DNA from: Candidatus Poribacteria bacterium
Lineage (GTDB): Bacteria; Poribacteria; WGA-4E; WGA-3G
DNA: 47,559 nucleotides
Direction: 5' to 3'
Assembly: GCA_022822085.1 (NCBI GenBank)
Contig: JAJECK010000093.1
Location: forward strand, 1 to 47,559
The position numbers and the translations under genes are program-made. Under the pieces are notes generated by a model. It ran no database searches, was not told the DNA's origin, and saw only the letters and a list, made by a program, of their open reading frames with translations. Positions 8,527 through 15,949 of the stretch are shown here, in pieces; the first letter of the stretch is position 1, and each line of letters begins with the position of its first letter.

Positions 8527-8916
8527 TTACTCAGTATCTCTTTTGTATCCTATAGAGGCATTCATAAACCTCAGTAATGTTTTTATTTCTTCTGCATCCC
8601 AACTCCCATCTTCAACAGAAGCGATAGCATATTCAACTGCTGCTTTAACTTTACGGATGTTGATTTTTCCTGTGATGAAACTGAATGGGAGTTGTTGTGC
8701 CCTTTTTTTAACTCTTTCAAATGTCTTTATTACATCGTCACGGTCCACTTCATCCGGTGCCTGACTTATCACAGCTTCTTTTAACATTTCTGTTGCGATA
8801 CTAATTAAATATACTATCACAAACCACTGCAATATGGATAAGCAAACAAAAAATATTAATCCAATAATTAACACCTTAGTCAGATGTAGTTTCCACTTTT
8901 GTAAATCCAATTTCAT
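8527..8916 (-). CDS. Small membrane-anchored protein of unknown function
   Basis: 129 residues with one long hydrophobic segment (about 13-42, ILIGLIFF to VYLISIA type) and a charged C-terminal part predicted to be helical. It starts with ATG at 8916 and ends one base before the methyltransferase TTG, forming a two-gene operon. I recognise no family. The soluble half (about 43-129) has KTFERVKKRAQ and a helix rich in Glu and Ala, and could bind a partner at the inner face of the membrane. Confidence 0.65.
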   Translation of the reverse strand: MKLDLQKWKLHLTKVLIIGLIFFVCLSILQWFVIVYLISIATEMLKEAVISQAPDEVDRDDVIKTFERVKKRAQQLPFSFITGKINIRKVKAAVEYAIASVEDGSWDAEEIKTLLRFMNASIGYKRDTE

Positions 8917-8971
8917 ATTATTCCTACAAATATTTATTTTTAAATACGCAGCAATATGTTATGTTACATAT

Positions 8972-8999
8972 TTGCTTGAAATTCATTTTCGATTATATT
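8972..8999 (+). promoter_or_regulatory. Candidate promoter of ychF-like gene
   Basis: TTGCTT (8972-8977), 16 bases, TATATT (8994-8999). It lies in the 157-base divergent region between the membrane protein gene and the GTPase gene, and would give a leader of about 68 bases before ATG 9074. Confidence 0.4.
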
Positions 9000-9073
9000 A
9001 GCATTTTGTAGAGATGTTGTCAAACTTTAACCTATACCTATATTACATTCAATATACAGAACTTAACAATATT

Positions 9074-10186
9074 ATGAAAATTGGTATCATTGGAAGACCG
9101 CATGTCGGGAAAACCACAGTATTCAATGCATTGGCGCAATCCGATGCTGAAATAGGAGTCTATACCAGCAAGAAACAAATAAACCTAAACACTGTTACTG
9201 TTCCAGATGACAGGTTAGAGAAGTTATTACCGTTATATCAAGCAAAAACTATTGTTCCTACTACTATTGACTACATGGATGGAGGTGGTACATCTCGATC
9301 GGCAAGAAATCCTGATGTTGATATATCTGACAATATTGAGATAGAGGCAAGCATACTCGCTGAACTCCGCACTGTAGATGCACTTGCACATGTTGTAAGG
9401 CTATTTGAAGATGAGACAGTCCCACACATTGACGGAAATATTGATGGTAAGAGAGATATTGAAGCAGTAAATTTAGAATTGGCTTTTGCGGATCTACAGA
9501 TAATAGAAGGACGGCTCTCAAGACTCACAAAACTTCTAAAGAACCAGAAAACACCTGAATATATAAATGAAAATCGCATATTGGAAACATTTAAAGAAAC
9601 ACTTGAGGACGGTAAACCTGTCCGTTCATTGGCAATTTCAGATAACGATGAGAAATTAATCCGTGGTTATGGATTCTTAACACAAAAACCTCTCCTCATT
9701 ATTTGTAACATCAGTGAAATGCAGCTACAAAATTCAGATCAGATTGCTGATGGTTTTGCAGAATATGCTGAACAACCGCAAACCACAGTAATAGTTTTCG
9801 CTGCAAAGCTTGAAATGGAAATTGCTCAACTTGATGATACTGACGCTGAAATATTCATGATTGAAATGGGTTTGCATCAATCCGCTTTAGATAGGTTTAT
9901 CCAGACATCTTATAATCTCATGGGACTAATCACATTTTTCACAGGCGGTCCCAAAGAAGTTCGCGCTTGGACACTTCGTAAGGGACAAACTGCTGTAGAA
10001 GCAGCAGGTTTGATACATACGGATTTTGAACGCGGATTTGTTCGCGCAGAGTGTATCAACTGGGAGAATTTGGTCACTTGTGGTAGTTTTACACAAGCAA
10101 GAAGCAAGGGTTTGCTGAAAGCGGAAGGGAAAACATATCAGGTTCAAGAAGGGGATGTTCTCAATATATTGGCGAATCCTACATAA
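9074..10186 (+). CDS. ychF: Divergent YchF/Obg-like P-loop ATPase
   Basis: The start is set at ATG 9074 (MKIGIIGRP), where YchF homology begins; the upstream in-frame TTG at 9014 would add 20 unrelated residues. The length is 370, near the family's ~363. The P-loop GRPHVGKTT (7-15) is intact though atypical (usually LPNVGKST). The switch II motif DIAGLVKGAS is replaced by MDGGGTSRSA after Asp69, the helix after it matches (TVDALAHVVRLFED), the base-specificity motif is NISE rather than NVNE, and the TGS domain is canonical (TFFTGGPKEVRAWTL, HTDFERGF). YchF/OLA1 proteins bind ATP and ribosomes and act in stress and redox control. With G3 changed, hydrolysis may be altered. A canonical second copy could exist elsewhere in the genome. 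Confidence 0.8.
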   Translation: MKIGIIGRPHVGKTTVFNALAQSDAEIGVYTSKKQINLNTVTVPDDRLEKLLPLYQAKTIVPTTIDYMDGGGTSRSARNPDVDISDNIEIEASILAELRTVDALAHVVRLFEDETVPHIDGNIDGKRDIEAVNLELAFADLQIIEGRLSRLTKLLKNQKTPEYINENRILETFKETLEDGKPVRSLAISDNDEKLIRGYGFLTQKPLLIICNISEMQLQNSDQIADGFAEYAEQPQTTVIVFAAKLEMEIAQLDDTDAEIFMIEMGLHQSALDRFIQTSYNLMGLITFFTGGPKEVRAWTLRKGQTAVEAAGLIHTDFERGFVRAECINWENLVTCGSFTQARSKGLLKAEGKTYQVQEGDVLNILANPT

Positions 10187-10189
10187 CGA

Positions 10190-10220
10190 CTTTGATATTT
10201 CATATCTTTCAATATCAAAG
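10190..10220. terminator. Hairpin between convergent ychF and plsC
   Basis: CTTTGATATT (10190-10199) pairs perfectly with AATATCAAAG (10211-10220) around an 11-base loop, in the 58-base gap between converging genes. T-rich on the minus strand and A-rich on the plus strand, so it may stop transcription from either side, weakly. Confidence 0.5.
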
Positions 10221-10244
10221 AAATAAACTTCCTAATTATTCATC

Positions 10245-10898
10245 TTATGTGTTCATCTGATCCCTTAATTTTACAATGGCATCTATCATACGCACTCCCA
10301 TCTGTTGATACATTTCACGTTTGACATCTGTCTCAACAATTCCGGAGAAGTCAATTGGTTCGCCAAATGCTATATTTAGTTTTGCACGTCTGAGACGCAT
10401 ACTGCCACGCGGTAACAACTCCGCAGCACCTGTGTGATAAACAGGAATAGTTGGAACATTCGCGTGGTGTGCAATAAAACACGAACCATCGTGCGCTTTG
10501 CCTAACTCACCATCCCAACTCCGTGTCCCCTCCGGAAATATAAGAACCGCATTACCTGCCTTCAAAAGAGAGATTGTTTTTCGTAATGCCCCTAAATCTG
10601 GTTTACCTCGATTTACAGGAAAAGCATTATAAGTTTTAATTAACTTACTTAATCCTGGCACACCAAATAAATCACTCCGTGCCATGTAATGTATTTCTCG
10701 ATTTGCAACAGACCCAATAAACAAAGGGTCTAACAGACTAACATGATTAGCAACTATCAATGCCCCACCTTCTCTCGGAATATTTTGGACTCCACTGGCT
10801 TCAATGTCTCCCATCACCTTACAAAAGAGATATGTTAGTCTTTGTGACCACCGATATAATTTGTTAGTTGACCAGAATTGGTTGTTTGTATACCACAT
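10245..10898 (-). CDS. plsC: 1-acyl-sn-glycerol-3-phosphate acyltransferase
   Basis: 217 residues with the acyltransferase motifs NHVSLLD (catalytic His-x4-Asp, near residue 51) and FPEGTRS (near 120), plus the IPVYHTGA motif. PlsC transfers an acyl chain to lysophosphatidic acid to give phosphatidic acid at the inner membrane. The N-terminus has a short amphipathic, aromatic-rich stretch rather than a clear transmembrane helix. It is the last gene of the tyrA-cmk-plsC operon, 58 bases after cmk. The cmk-plsC pairing is common in many bacteria. AGGGGC precedes ATG 10898. Confidence 0.88.
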   Translation of the reverse strand: MWYTNNQFWSTNKLYRWSQRLTYLFCKVMGDIEASGVQNIPREGGALIVANHVSLLDPLFIGSVANREIHYMARSDLFGVPGLSKLIKTYNAFPVNRGKPDLGALRKTISLLKAGNAVLIFPEGTRSWDGELGKAHDGSCFIAHHANVPTIPVYHTGAAELLPRGSMRLRRAKLNIAFGEPIDFSGIVETDVKREMYQQMGVRMIDAIVKLRDQMNT

Positions 10899-10956
10899 AA
10901 GCCCCTATTTGTGTTTTCTCACTTCTCCTTAGTTTAGAATATAATGGCACGCAATC

Positions 10957-11622
10957 CTATGTATTGATGTGACCAACAATTATATCTATGACTTCATCTA
11001 TGGTTTTTCCAGTTGTATCCACACGAATTGCATCATCAGCGATCTGTAGAGGACTGTGTTCGCGTGAGGTATCCTTTTCATCACGAGCAGCTATTTCTGC
11101 TTCAACCGCATCTATGGTAGTTTTAACATTTTGCTCCTGAAGATCAGCATATCTTCGTTTTGCACGTTCCCGGATTGAGGCATCAAGATAAAATTTATAG
11201 TCGGCATCAGGAAAGACTATAGTCGTTAAATCCCTACCTTCAGCGATTATATTTCCCTTAGCTCCAATTCTCTGTTGATGTTTTACAATCTCATGCCGTA
11301 TTTCTGGTATCTTGGCTATATCCGCAACTAATTTGTTAACTTCGGGTGTGCGTATCTCTTCTGACACGTCTACTGAATCGAGAAATATCTTTTTCCCATT
11401 ATCATCAAATTCTATTATGCACTGTTTTACAAGATCAATCAATTTTGTAATATCTTCTTCAACTCCATTCTCAAGTGCCAGCAATGTAACCGCTCTATAC
11501 ATCGCACCTGAGTCGAGGTAGAGCATACCCAGTTTTTCAGCAATGCGACGTGCAACAGTGCTTTTCCCAGAACCCGCAGGTCCATCCATTGCAATCGTTA
11601 TATGAGATGCAATTTTGCTCAT
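10957..11622 (-). CDS. cmk: Cytidylate kinase
   Basis: 221 residues, the normal length. The P-loop GPAGSGKST (about 15-23) is followed by LGMLYLDSGAMYRAVT, the (d)CMP-binding region, and GRDLTTIVFPDADYKFYLDA with the lid arginines (RAKRR). It phosphorylates CMP and dCMP with ATP in pyrimidine nucleotide synthesis. It begins eight bases after tyrA ends, so the two are co-transcribed and probably translationally coupled. Confidence 0.95.
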   Translation of the reverse strand: MSKIASHITIAMDGPAGSGKSTVARRIAEKLGMLYLDSGAMYRAVTLLALENGVEEDITKLIDLVKQCIIEFDDNGKKIFLDSVDVSEEIRTPEVNKLVADIAKIPEIRHEIVKHQQRIGAKGNIIAEGRDLTTIVFPDADYKFYLDASIRERAKRRYADLQEQNVKTTIDAVEAEIAARDEKDTSREHSPLQIADDAIRVDTTGKTIDEVIDIIVGHINT

Positions 11623-11629
11623 TTCAAAC

Positions 11630-12556
11630 CTATTCTTCTCTCTGCTTCATAACTATTTTCTGTGCAGCTTCCAAAACCCCTTCAATCTTTTGCTCATCAT
11701 TTTTCAGAAGCATATCCTTAAATTCATGTAAATTATCAACAATACCATCTATCAAGCCAACAATTACATCTTGATTCTGCAAAAAGATACCAGTCCACAA
11801 TTCAGGTGAACCGGCAGCAATCCGTGTAGAATCACGAAATCCTGTTGCAGTAAAATCTAAAGCCTGCTTATCTTGTGTGGTTATATCAGTAACAGTATTT
11901 GTAAGAATACTCGCCATTAAATGCGGCAAATGACTTGCAGCACCGATGATTAAATCGTGGACTTCAGGTGTACAGATATATGGAACTGCCCCTACAAATT
12001 TCCATAAGTCCTTAACTAATTGAAGTGCATCCTTATCTGTGTCTTCCGTAGGCGTTAGGAGACATTTAGCATCTTTGAAGAGCTCGGCACGGGCAGCATC
12101 AACGCCAGTTTCATGTGATCCTGCCATCGGATGCCCACCAACAAAAGCAACCGCTCGAGAATTAGACGATTTTACCTGTTCCTCTACCGAATTGACAATA
12201 ACTGACTTCGTGCTACCAACATCCGTTACCACAACACGTTTCTGTTGTGGTTCAATAGATTCAATGATGGCCTTTGTGAATGTTGGGACAAGTGTTACTG
12301 GTATGCATAGCACTATAAGATTAGAAATATTAACGACCTCTGCAATATCAGTGGTGATGTAATCAACAGCATCGTGCTGCAGTGCGTTCTCAAGTCTACT
12401 TACATTCCGTCCTAAACCGATACGTTTTCCCTGAAATCCGTTCTTCTTCAGTGCCAACCCGAGTGAACCCCCAATCAAGCCGACACCCCATATTGTTATC
12501 TGCTGTAATTCTTGGATTTGATGTGGGATTATGGTAGGTTCCTGATTGGTAAACAT
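11630..12556 (-). CDS. tyrA: Prephenate dehydrogenase
   Basis: 308 residues of the TyrA family. The NAD(P)-binding GVGLIGGSLGLAL lies at about 25-37, followed by the second-strand arginine region (RIGLGRN). HPMAGSHETGVDAA (near 140) is the conserved substrate-side segment, and the helical dimerisation half contains AASHLPHL. It converts prephenate to 4-hydroxyphenylpyruvate for tyrosine synthesis. No ACT domain is present, so feedback control by tyrosine may act through the core. It is the first gene of tyrA-cmk-plsC, with a good promoter just upstream. Confidence 0.92.
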   Translation of the reverse strand: MFTNQEPTIIPHQIQELQQITIWGVGLIGGSLGLALKKNGFQGKRIGLGRNVSRLENALQHDAVDYITTDIAEVVNISNLIVLCIPVTLVPTFTKAIIESIEPQQKRVVVTDVGSTKSVIVNSVEEQVKSSNSRAVAFVGGHPMAGSHETGVDAARAELFKDAKCLLTPTEDTDKDALQLVKDLWKFVGAVPYICTPEVHDLIIGAASHLPHLMASILTNTVTDITTQDKQALDFTATGFRDSTRIAAGSPELWTGIFLQNQDVIVGLIDGIVDNLHEFKDMLLKNDEQKIEGVLEAAQKIVMKQREE

Positions 12557-12587
12557 CGGGCAAATTCCAATAGATAATATTCATCAT

Positions 12588-12616
12588 ATTTTAGGAGATT
12601 TTGTTGCATAAGTCAA
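12588..12616 (-). promoter_or_regulatory. Sigma-70 promoter of tyrA-cmk-plsC
   Basis: On the minus strand TTGACT (12611-12616), exactly 17 bases, then TAAAAT (12588-12593). The leader to ATG 12556 would be about 25 bases. Confidence 0.65.
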
Positions 12617-12627
12617 GTAAAAACGTG

Positions 12628-12657
12628 AAAAAAGGCGAGGTGTAAATACCTCGCCTT
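12628..12657 (-). terminator. Rho-independent terminator of the reductase gene
   Basis: On the minus strand a perfect 10-bp GC-rich stem (12648-12657 with 12632-12641, AAGGCGAGGT/ACCTCGCCTT) with a 6-base loop runs into a T-tract at 12628-12633. It lies 57 bases after the reductase stop codon and just before the tyrA promoter. Confidence 0.85.
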
Positions 12658-12713
12658 ACATTACCTATGGTCAATTGACTAAAATATAAAATGACATTAT
12701 AATCAAATATACC

Positions 12714-13484
12714 CTACTCCTTAATCACAAAAAACTTCTCCTCTTTAATCCGTTCTTCAGGAAAACGCGCACGCGCCCAGATCGCCTTAGCATTCTCAAT
12801 CATCTGTGGATGTCCGCACGCATACACAACCGAATTCGTATGGTCAAACCCCATCTGATCACCGTATTTCCGAATTACATCCTCAGCGCGACCACTTTCA
12901 CCTTCCCATTCCGTATCTTCCCACGGACGACTCACCGTCGGGATAAAGGTGAACCATTCCTCCTGTGCAGCCAATTCATTCAATTCATCCATATAATAAC
13001 CAAGTTCCCAAGACCGACTCGCACCGACAATAGCAATAATCTCATGTGGACTTGCTTTTCCCTGTTCCTGTTCTATCTTCTGTGTGCGAGCAATGCTGAT
13101 ATACGGTGCAGCTCCTGTGACGGTCCCTGCCATGACATGTCGAGTCATCCCACTCTCAGTATCCATCACAAATTTCCCTACCAGACGGTCTCTGATGAAA
13201 ACAGTATCACCCAGTTTCAACTCCCAGAAAAGTGGGGTTGTAGCACCCTCAGGCACTAACTCAACAAAAACTTCCATAAATGGTTCATGCGGGGAAGAAA
13301 CAATAGAATAAGGACGTTGGACAATCTTCTCATCCACTTCAAAGCCGATAGTCGCATATTGACCAGGAATAAAAGGGAGTTGTTGATCGGTTTTGAATTT
13401 AAACGCCGCTAAATCTTCAGAAAAATCTTCACGTTCTATGAGTTCACCAATACAGTATTTCGATCTGGAACTTTTTCTTTGCAT
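12714..13484 (-). CDS. fpr: Ferredoxin/flavodoxin-NADP+ reductase-like FAD protein
   Basis: 256 residues from ATG 13484, which has AAGGA seven bases upstream; the longer frame from TTG 13499 overlaps that signal. The FAD motif RPYSI(V)S lies near residue 57, the pyrophosphate-binding region AGTVTGAAPYISIAR near 115, the NAD(P) ribose region GASRSWELGYYMDEL near 152, and ACGHPQMIENAK near 220. This matches bacterial subclass Fpr-type reductases, which move electrons between NADP(H) and ferredoxin or flavodoxin. The usual TGTGxAP motif reads TVTGAAP. It is monocistronic, with a near-consensus promoter and a strong terminator. Confidence 0.85.
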   Translation of the reverse strand: MQRKSSRSKYCIGELIEREDFSEDLAAFKFKTDQQLPFIPGQYATIGFEVDEKIVQRPYSIVSSPHEPFMEVFVELVPEGATTPLFWELKLGDTVFIRDRLVGKFVMDTESGMTRHVMAGTVTGAAPYISIARTQKIEQEQGKASPHEIIAIVGASRSWELGYYMDELNELAAQEEWFTFIPTVSRPWEDTEWEGESGRAEDVIRKYGDQMGFDHTNSVVYACGHPQMIENAKAIWARARFPEERIKEEKFFVIKE

Positions 13485-13533
13485 ATTCTTATCCTTCAAA
13501 GTAGAATTTACGGGTTCTGATTACCATTCATAT

Positions 13534-13562
13534 ATTATACTTAAAACACTATTCTATATCAA
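13534..13562 (-). promoter_or_regulatory. Near-consensus promoter of the reductase gene
   Basis: Minus strand: TTGATA (13557-13562), exactly 17 bases, TATAAT (13534-13539). The leader to ATG 13484 is about 43 bases. Confidence 0.7.
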
Positions 13563-13848
13563 ATATTTTTTATTTTAACCAGAATTTTTTAGTTTTAAGG
13601 ATTCACTATAAATGGTGTTTACTTTCGGTTTATATCTTGAACATAAAGTTTGTTCTTACAAAGTGGTGTAGTTGAAGGTTTTCACCCAGAATTCGGTACG
13701 GTTAGGAAACCGCACCTACCGGGTTAGGGTATTTTAGTTTGCGTTAAGATTTTACAAGAAAAATTGAAAACTAAATAACCCTATATTTTGGCAGAACAGC
13801 TTATAGAGAATTATAGAAAACTTTACACACTCGTGATTGAGTTAATAC
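13563..13848. other. Intergenic region with an imperfect palindrome
   Basis: No gene is seen in this divergent region. At 13695-13720 there is an imperfect palindrome, ggtacggttaggaaaccgca then cctacc, related in style to the gcgaggttaggaaacctcgc element at 29506. The rest is AT-rich without recognisable signals. Confidence 0.5.
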
Positions 13849-13877
13849 TTGTCAAGTAAGAAACCCTATGATATACT
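13849..13877 (+). promoter_or_regulatory. Sigma-70 promoter of the WD40 operon
   Basis: TTGTCA (13849-13854), exactly 17 bases, TATACT (13872-13877). Transcription would start near 13884, giving a leader of about 50 bases to the proposed start at 13933. It supports a 5' end for the first WD40 gene that is well upstream of its first ATG, GTG or TTG. Confidence 0.7.
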
Positions 13878-13932
13878 GTCGCTCAAATGGGATAAATAAA
13901 ACAATCGCAACCATCAACAGAGGAAACACAAG

Positions 13933-15909
13933 ATAAAAAAGAACATAATTACAGCTATTGTTTTCTTTCTGCTAATCCTCCTTCTCAACACACTGACTTT
14001 TGCACAAGACTACACACAATGGCATCTACCACAAGGTGCAACATTACGTGTAGGCAAAGGGCAAATCAACGACATAGCATTTACCCCAGATGGTAATAAA
14101 TTAGCAATTGCATCGGACATTGGTGTATGGATATACAATGCTCACACAGGAACTGAAATATCACTATTAAAAGTTAGAAATCGCGGTATTCAGTCCGCTA
14201 ATTGTATAGTTTTTTCGCCAGATAACAAAACACTTGCAATAGGAAATTGGGTGTTGGGTGGTGCAGTCGAATTATGGGATACCGAAAAAAGTGAACTTAT
14301 CTCTGTTTTAAATGAAGATGTAGGCAGTGTAAAGGAATTGGTGTTTTCACCTGATGGCAAAATGCTTGCTTGTGCAAGTTGGTACCGCAATGTTGTATAT
14401 CACATGTGGGAAGTGGAATCTGGGCGCGAAATGTTTCATTTTGTTGGACAACAAGAAGCCTTATATAACGGTTTAGCACTTTCACCTGATGCATCTTCTG
14501 TGGCAAGTGGTGGTAGAGAGAGTGTATATCTATGGGATGCATCCACAGGACAACTCAAACATACATTAGCTCCCGGAAAAACATGGTCGTTAGGTTTCTC
14601 AACAGATAGTAAAACGCTTGTTGGTGGGAGTACAACTCTCTACTCTTGGGATGTTGAATCAGGTGAAGAATTAACTGAATATAAAGAACATTCTCGGAAT
14701 GTTGAAGATATCGTCTTTTCTCCTGATGGTAAAACATTCGCCAGTGGTGATACCGGTGGAAATATCATCTTATGGAAGTTTGATCAACCTAATAAAAAGA
14801 TAGATAACAATGCTAAGAAACTTACGCGCCCCAAAGTCCTACGATCAATTACAGGGGACAAAAAGAAAAAAAACAATAATAAACTAATTGAACATAAGTT
14901 GACCGGTCATACGTTACCAATCAGTGGATTAGATTTTACAGCAGATAGCAACAAACTTGCAAGTGGTTGTGATGATGGAACAGCAAAGATCTGGGATGTT
15001 TCAACAGGAAATGAAATCCTAACAATTCAAGGTCATACAGGTGCAGTGAAAATGTTAGAGATTTCTGCTGATGGAAAAACACTCTTTTCTACTTCATCAG
15101 ATGGGGTCATTAGGTTGTGGAATTTAGAAGCTAACACCGAACAACTCGTTCATACAAAACAACCTTGGCATGTCTGGGATGCCGCAGTCTCCAACAATGA
15201 GAAGTTAGTAGCAACCGGATGTTGGGGTGAAGTGCGAATTTGGGATATAGAAAAACAGGAATTCTACGAACCTATGAAAAAAGATGGCAATTTTGTTACC
15301 GCAATTGCATTCTCTTCCGATGACAAAATGATTGCAAGCGGACATTGGAAGGGAAAAGTTAGATTATGGGATGTTGCTAACCTTCGTTTATTCACTGAAC
15401 TTGATGAACACTCTGAAGACATTAACGATGTGGCATTTTCACCTGATGGGAAGAATTTTGCAAGTGTGAGTGGAGATGGAACAGCACATTTATGGAATCT
15501 GGACACTATGCAGAAAACCATACTACCAATTGAAGGCAGTCGTGGCGTTGAAAAATTGGCATTTTCTCCCGATAGCAGCATCCTTATAACTGCAAGATGG
15601 AACGGAAATATGCAAATATGGGATTCCAAGACACATCAATACATTGCTGATTTCATAAATGCAAGAGGAACTGTTGAGGGTTTGGTGTTCTTTCCTGATG
15701 GAAAAACTGTGGTAACGGGTTACCATGGTGGATTAGTTAGACTCTGGGATGTAGATACAAGATCACTACGACATGAATTCCTAACCGGGTATGCAGATGC
15801 AACAACGCATTTTGCACTTTCATCAGATGGTAAAACACTTGTCAGCGGTAGTCGCAACGGCACAATCCTAATCTGGAATTTGGAAGAAATGGGTATTGCA
15901 AATAGATAA
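13933..15909 (+). CDS. Secreted WD40 beta-propeller protein 1, apparent ATA start
   Basis: Coding homology extends far upstream of the first ordinary start codon (GTG 14251). In frame from 13933, after ATA, it reads KKNIITAIVFFLLILLLN then TLTFAQ, a typical signal peptide, followed by DYTQWHLPQGATLRVGKGQI, the same N-terminal module as the three following genes. AGAGGA at 13919-13924 is spaced eight bases from the ATA, and an in-frame stop lies at 13897, so translation must start between 13900 and 14251. The 658-residue product has about 13 WD40 blades (SPDG...LWD units), suggesting two propellers, with a Lys/Asn-rich linker near residue 310. WD40 propellers bind proteins; this one would act outside the inner membrane. 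It is first of four co-oriented paralogues. Confidence 0.85.
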   Translation: MKKNIITAIVFFLLILLLNTLTFAQDYTQWHLPQGATLRVGKGQINDIAFTPDGNKLAIASDIGVWIYNAHTGTEISLLKVRNRGIQSANCIVFSPDNKTLAIGNWVLGGAVELWDTEKSELISVLNEDVGSVKELVFSPDGKMLACASWYRNVVYHMWEVESGREMFHFVGQQEALYNGLALSPDASSVASGGRESVYLWDASTGQLKHTLAPGKTWSLGFSTDSKTLVGGSTTLYSWDVESGEELTEYKEHSRNVEDIVFSPDGKTFASGDTGGNIILWKFDQPNKKIDNNAKKLTRPKVLRSITGDKKKKNNNKLIEHKLTGHTLPISGLDFTADSNKLASGCDDGTAKIWDVSTGNEILTIQGHTGAVKMLEISADGKTLFSTSSDGVIRLWNLEANTEQLVHTKQPWHVWDAAVSNNEKLVATGCWGEVRIWDIEKQEFYEPMKKDGNFVTAIAFSSDDKMIASGHWKGKVRLWDVANLRLFTELDEHSEDINDVAFSPDGKNFASVSGDGTAHLWNLDTMQKTILPIEGSRGVEKLAFSPDSSILITARWNGNMQIWDSKTHQYIADFINARGTVEGLVFFPDGKTVVTGYHGGLVRLWDVDTRSLRHEFLTGYADATTHFALSSDGKTLVSGSRNGTILIWNLEEMGIANR

Positions 15910-15949
15910 CTTGAATAATAGATAATCACAATACAACAGGAATTAAACT

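Noticed and set aside
12810-13259. 149-residue plus-strand ORF opposite the reductase gene
   Set aside because: It is antisense to a clearly conserved FAD reductase, has low-complexity basic composition and no Shine-Dalgarno.
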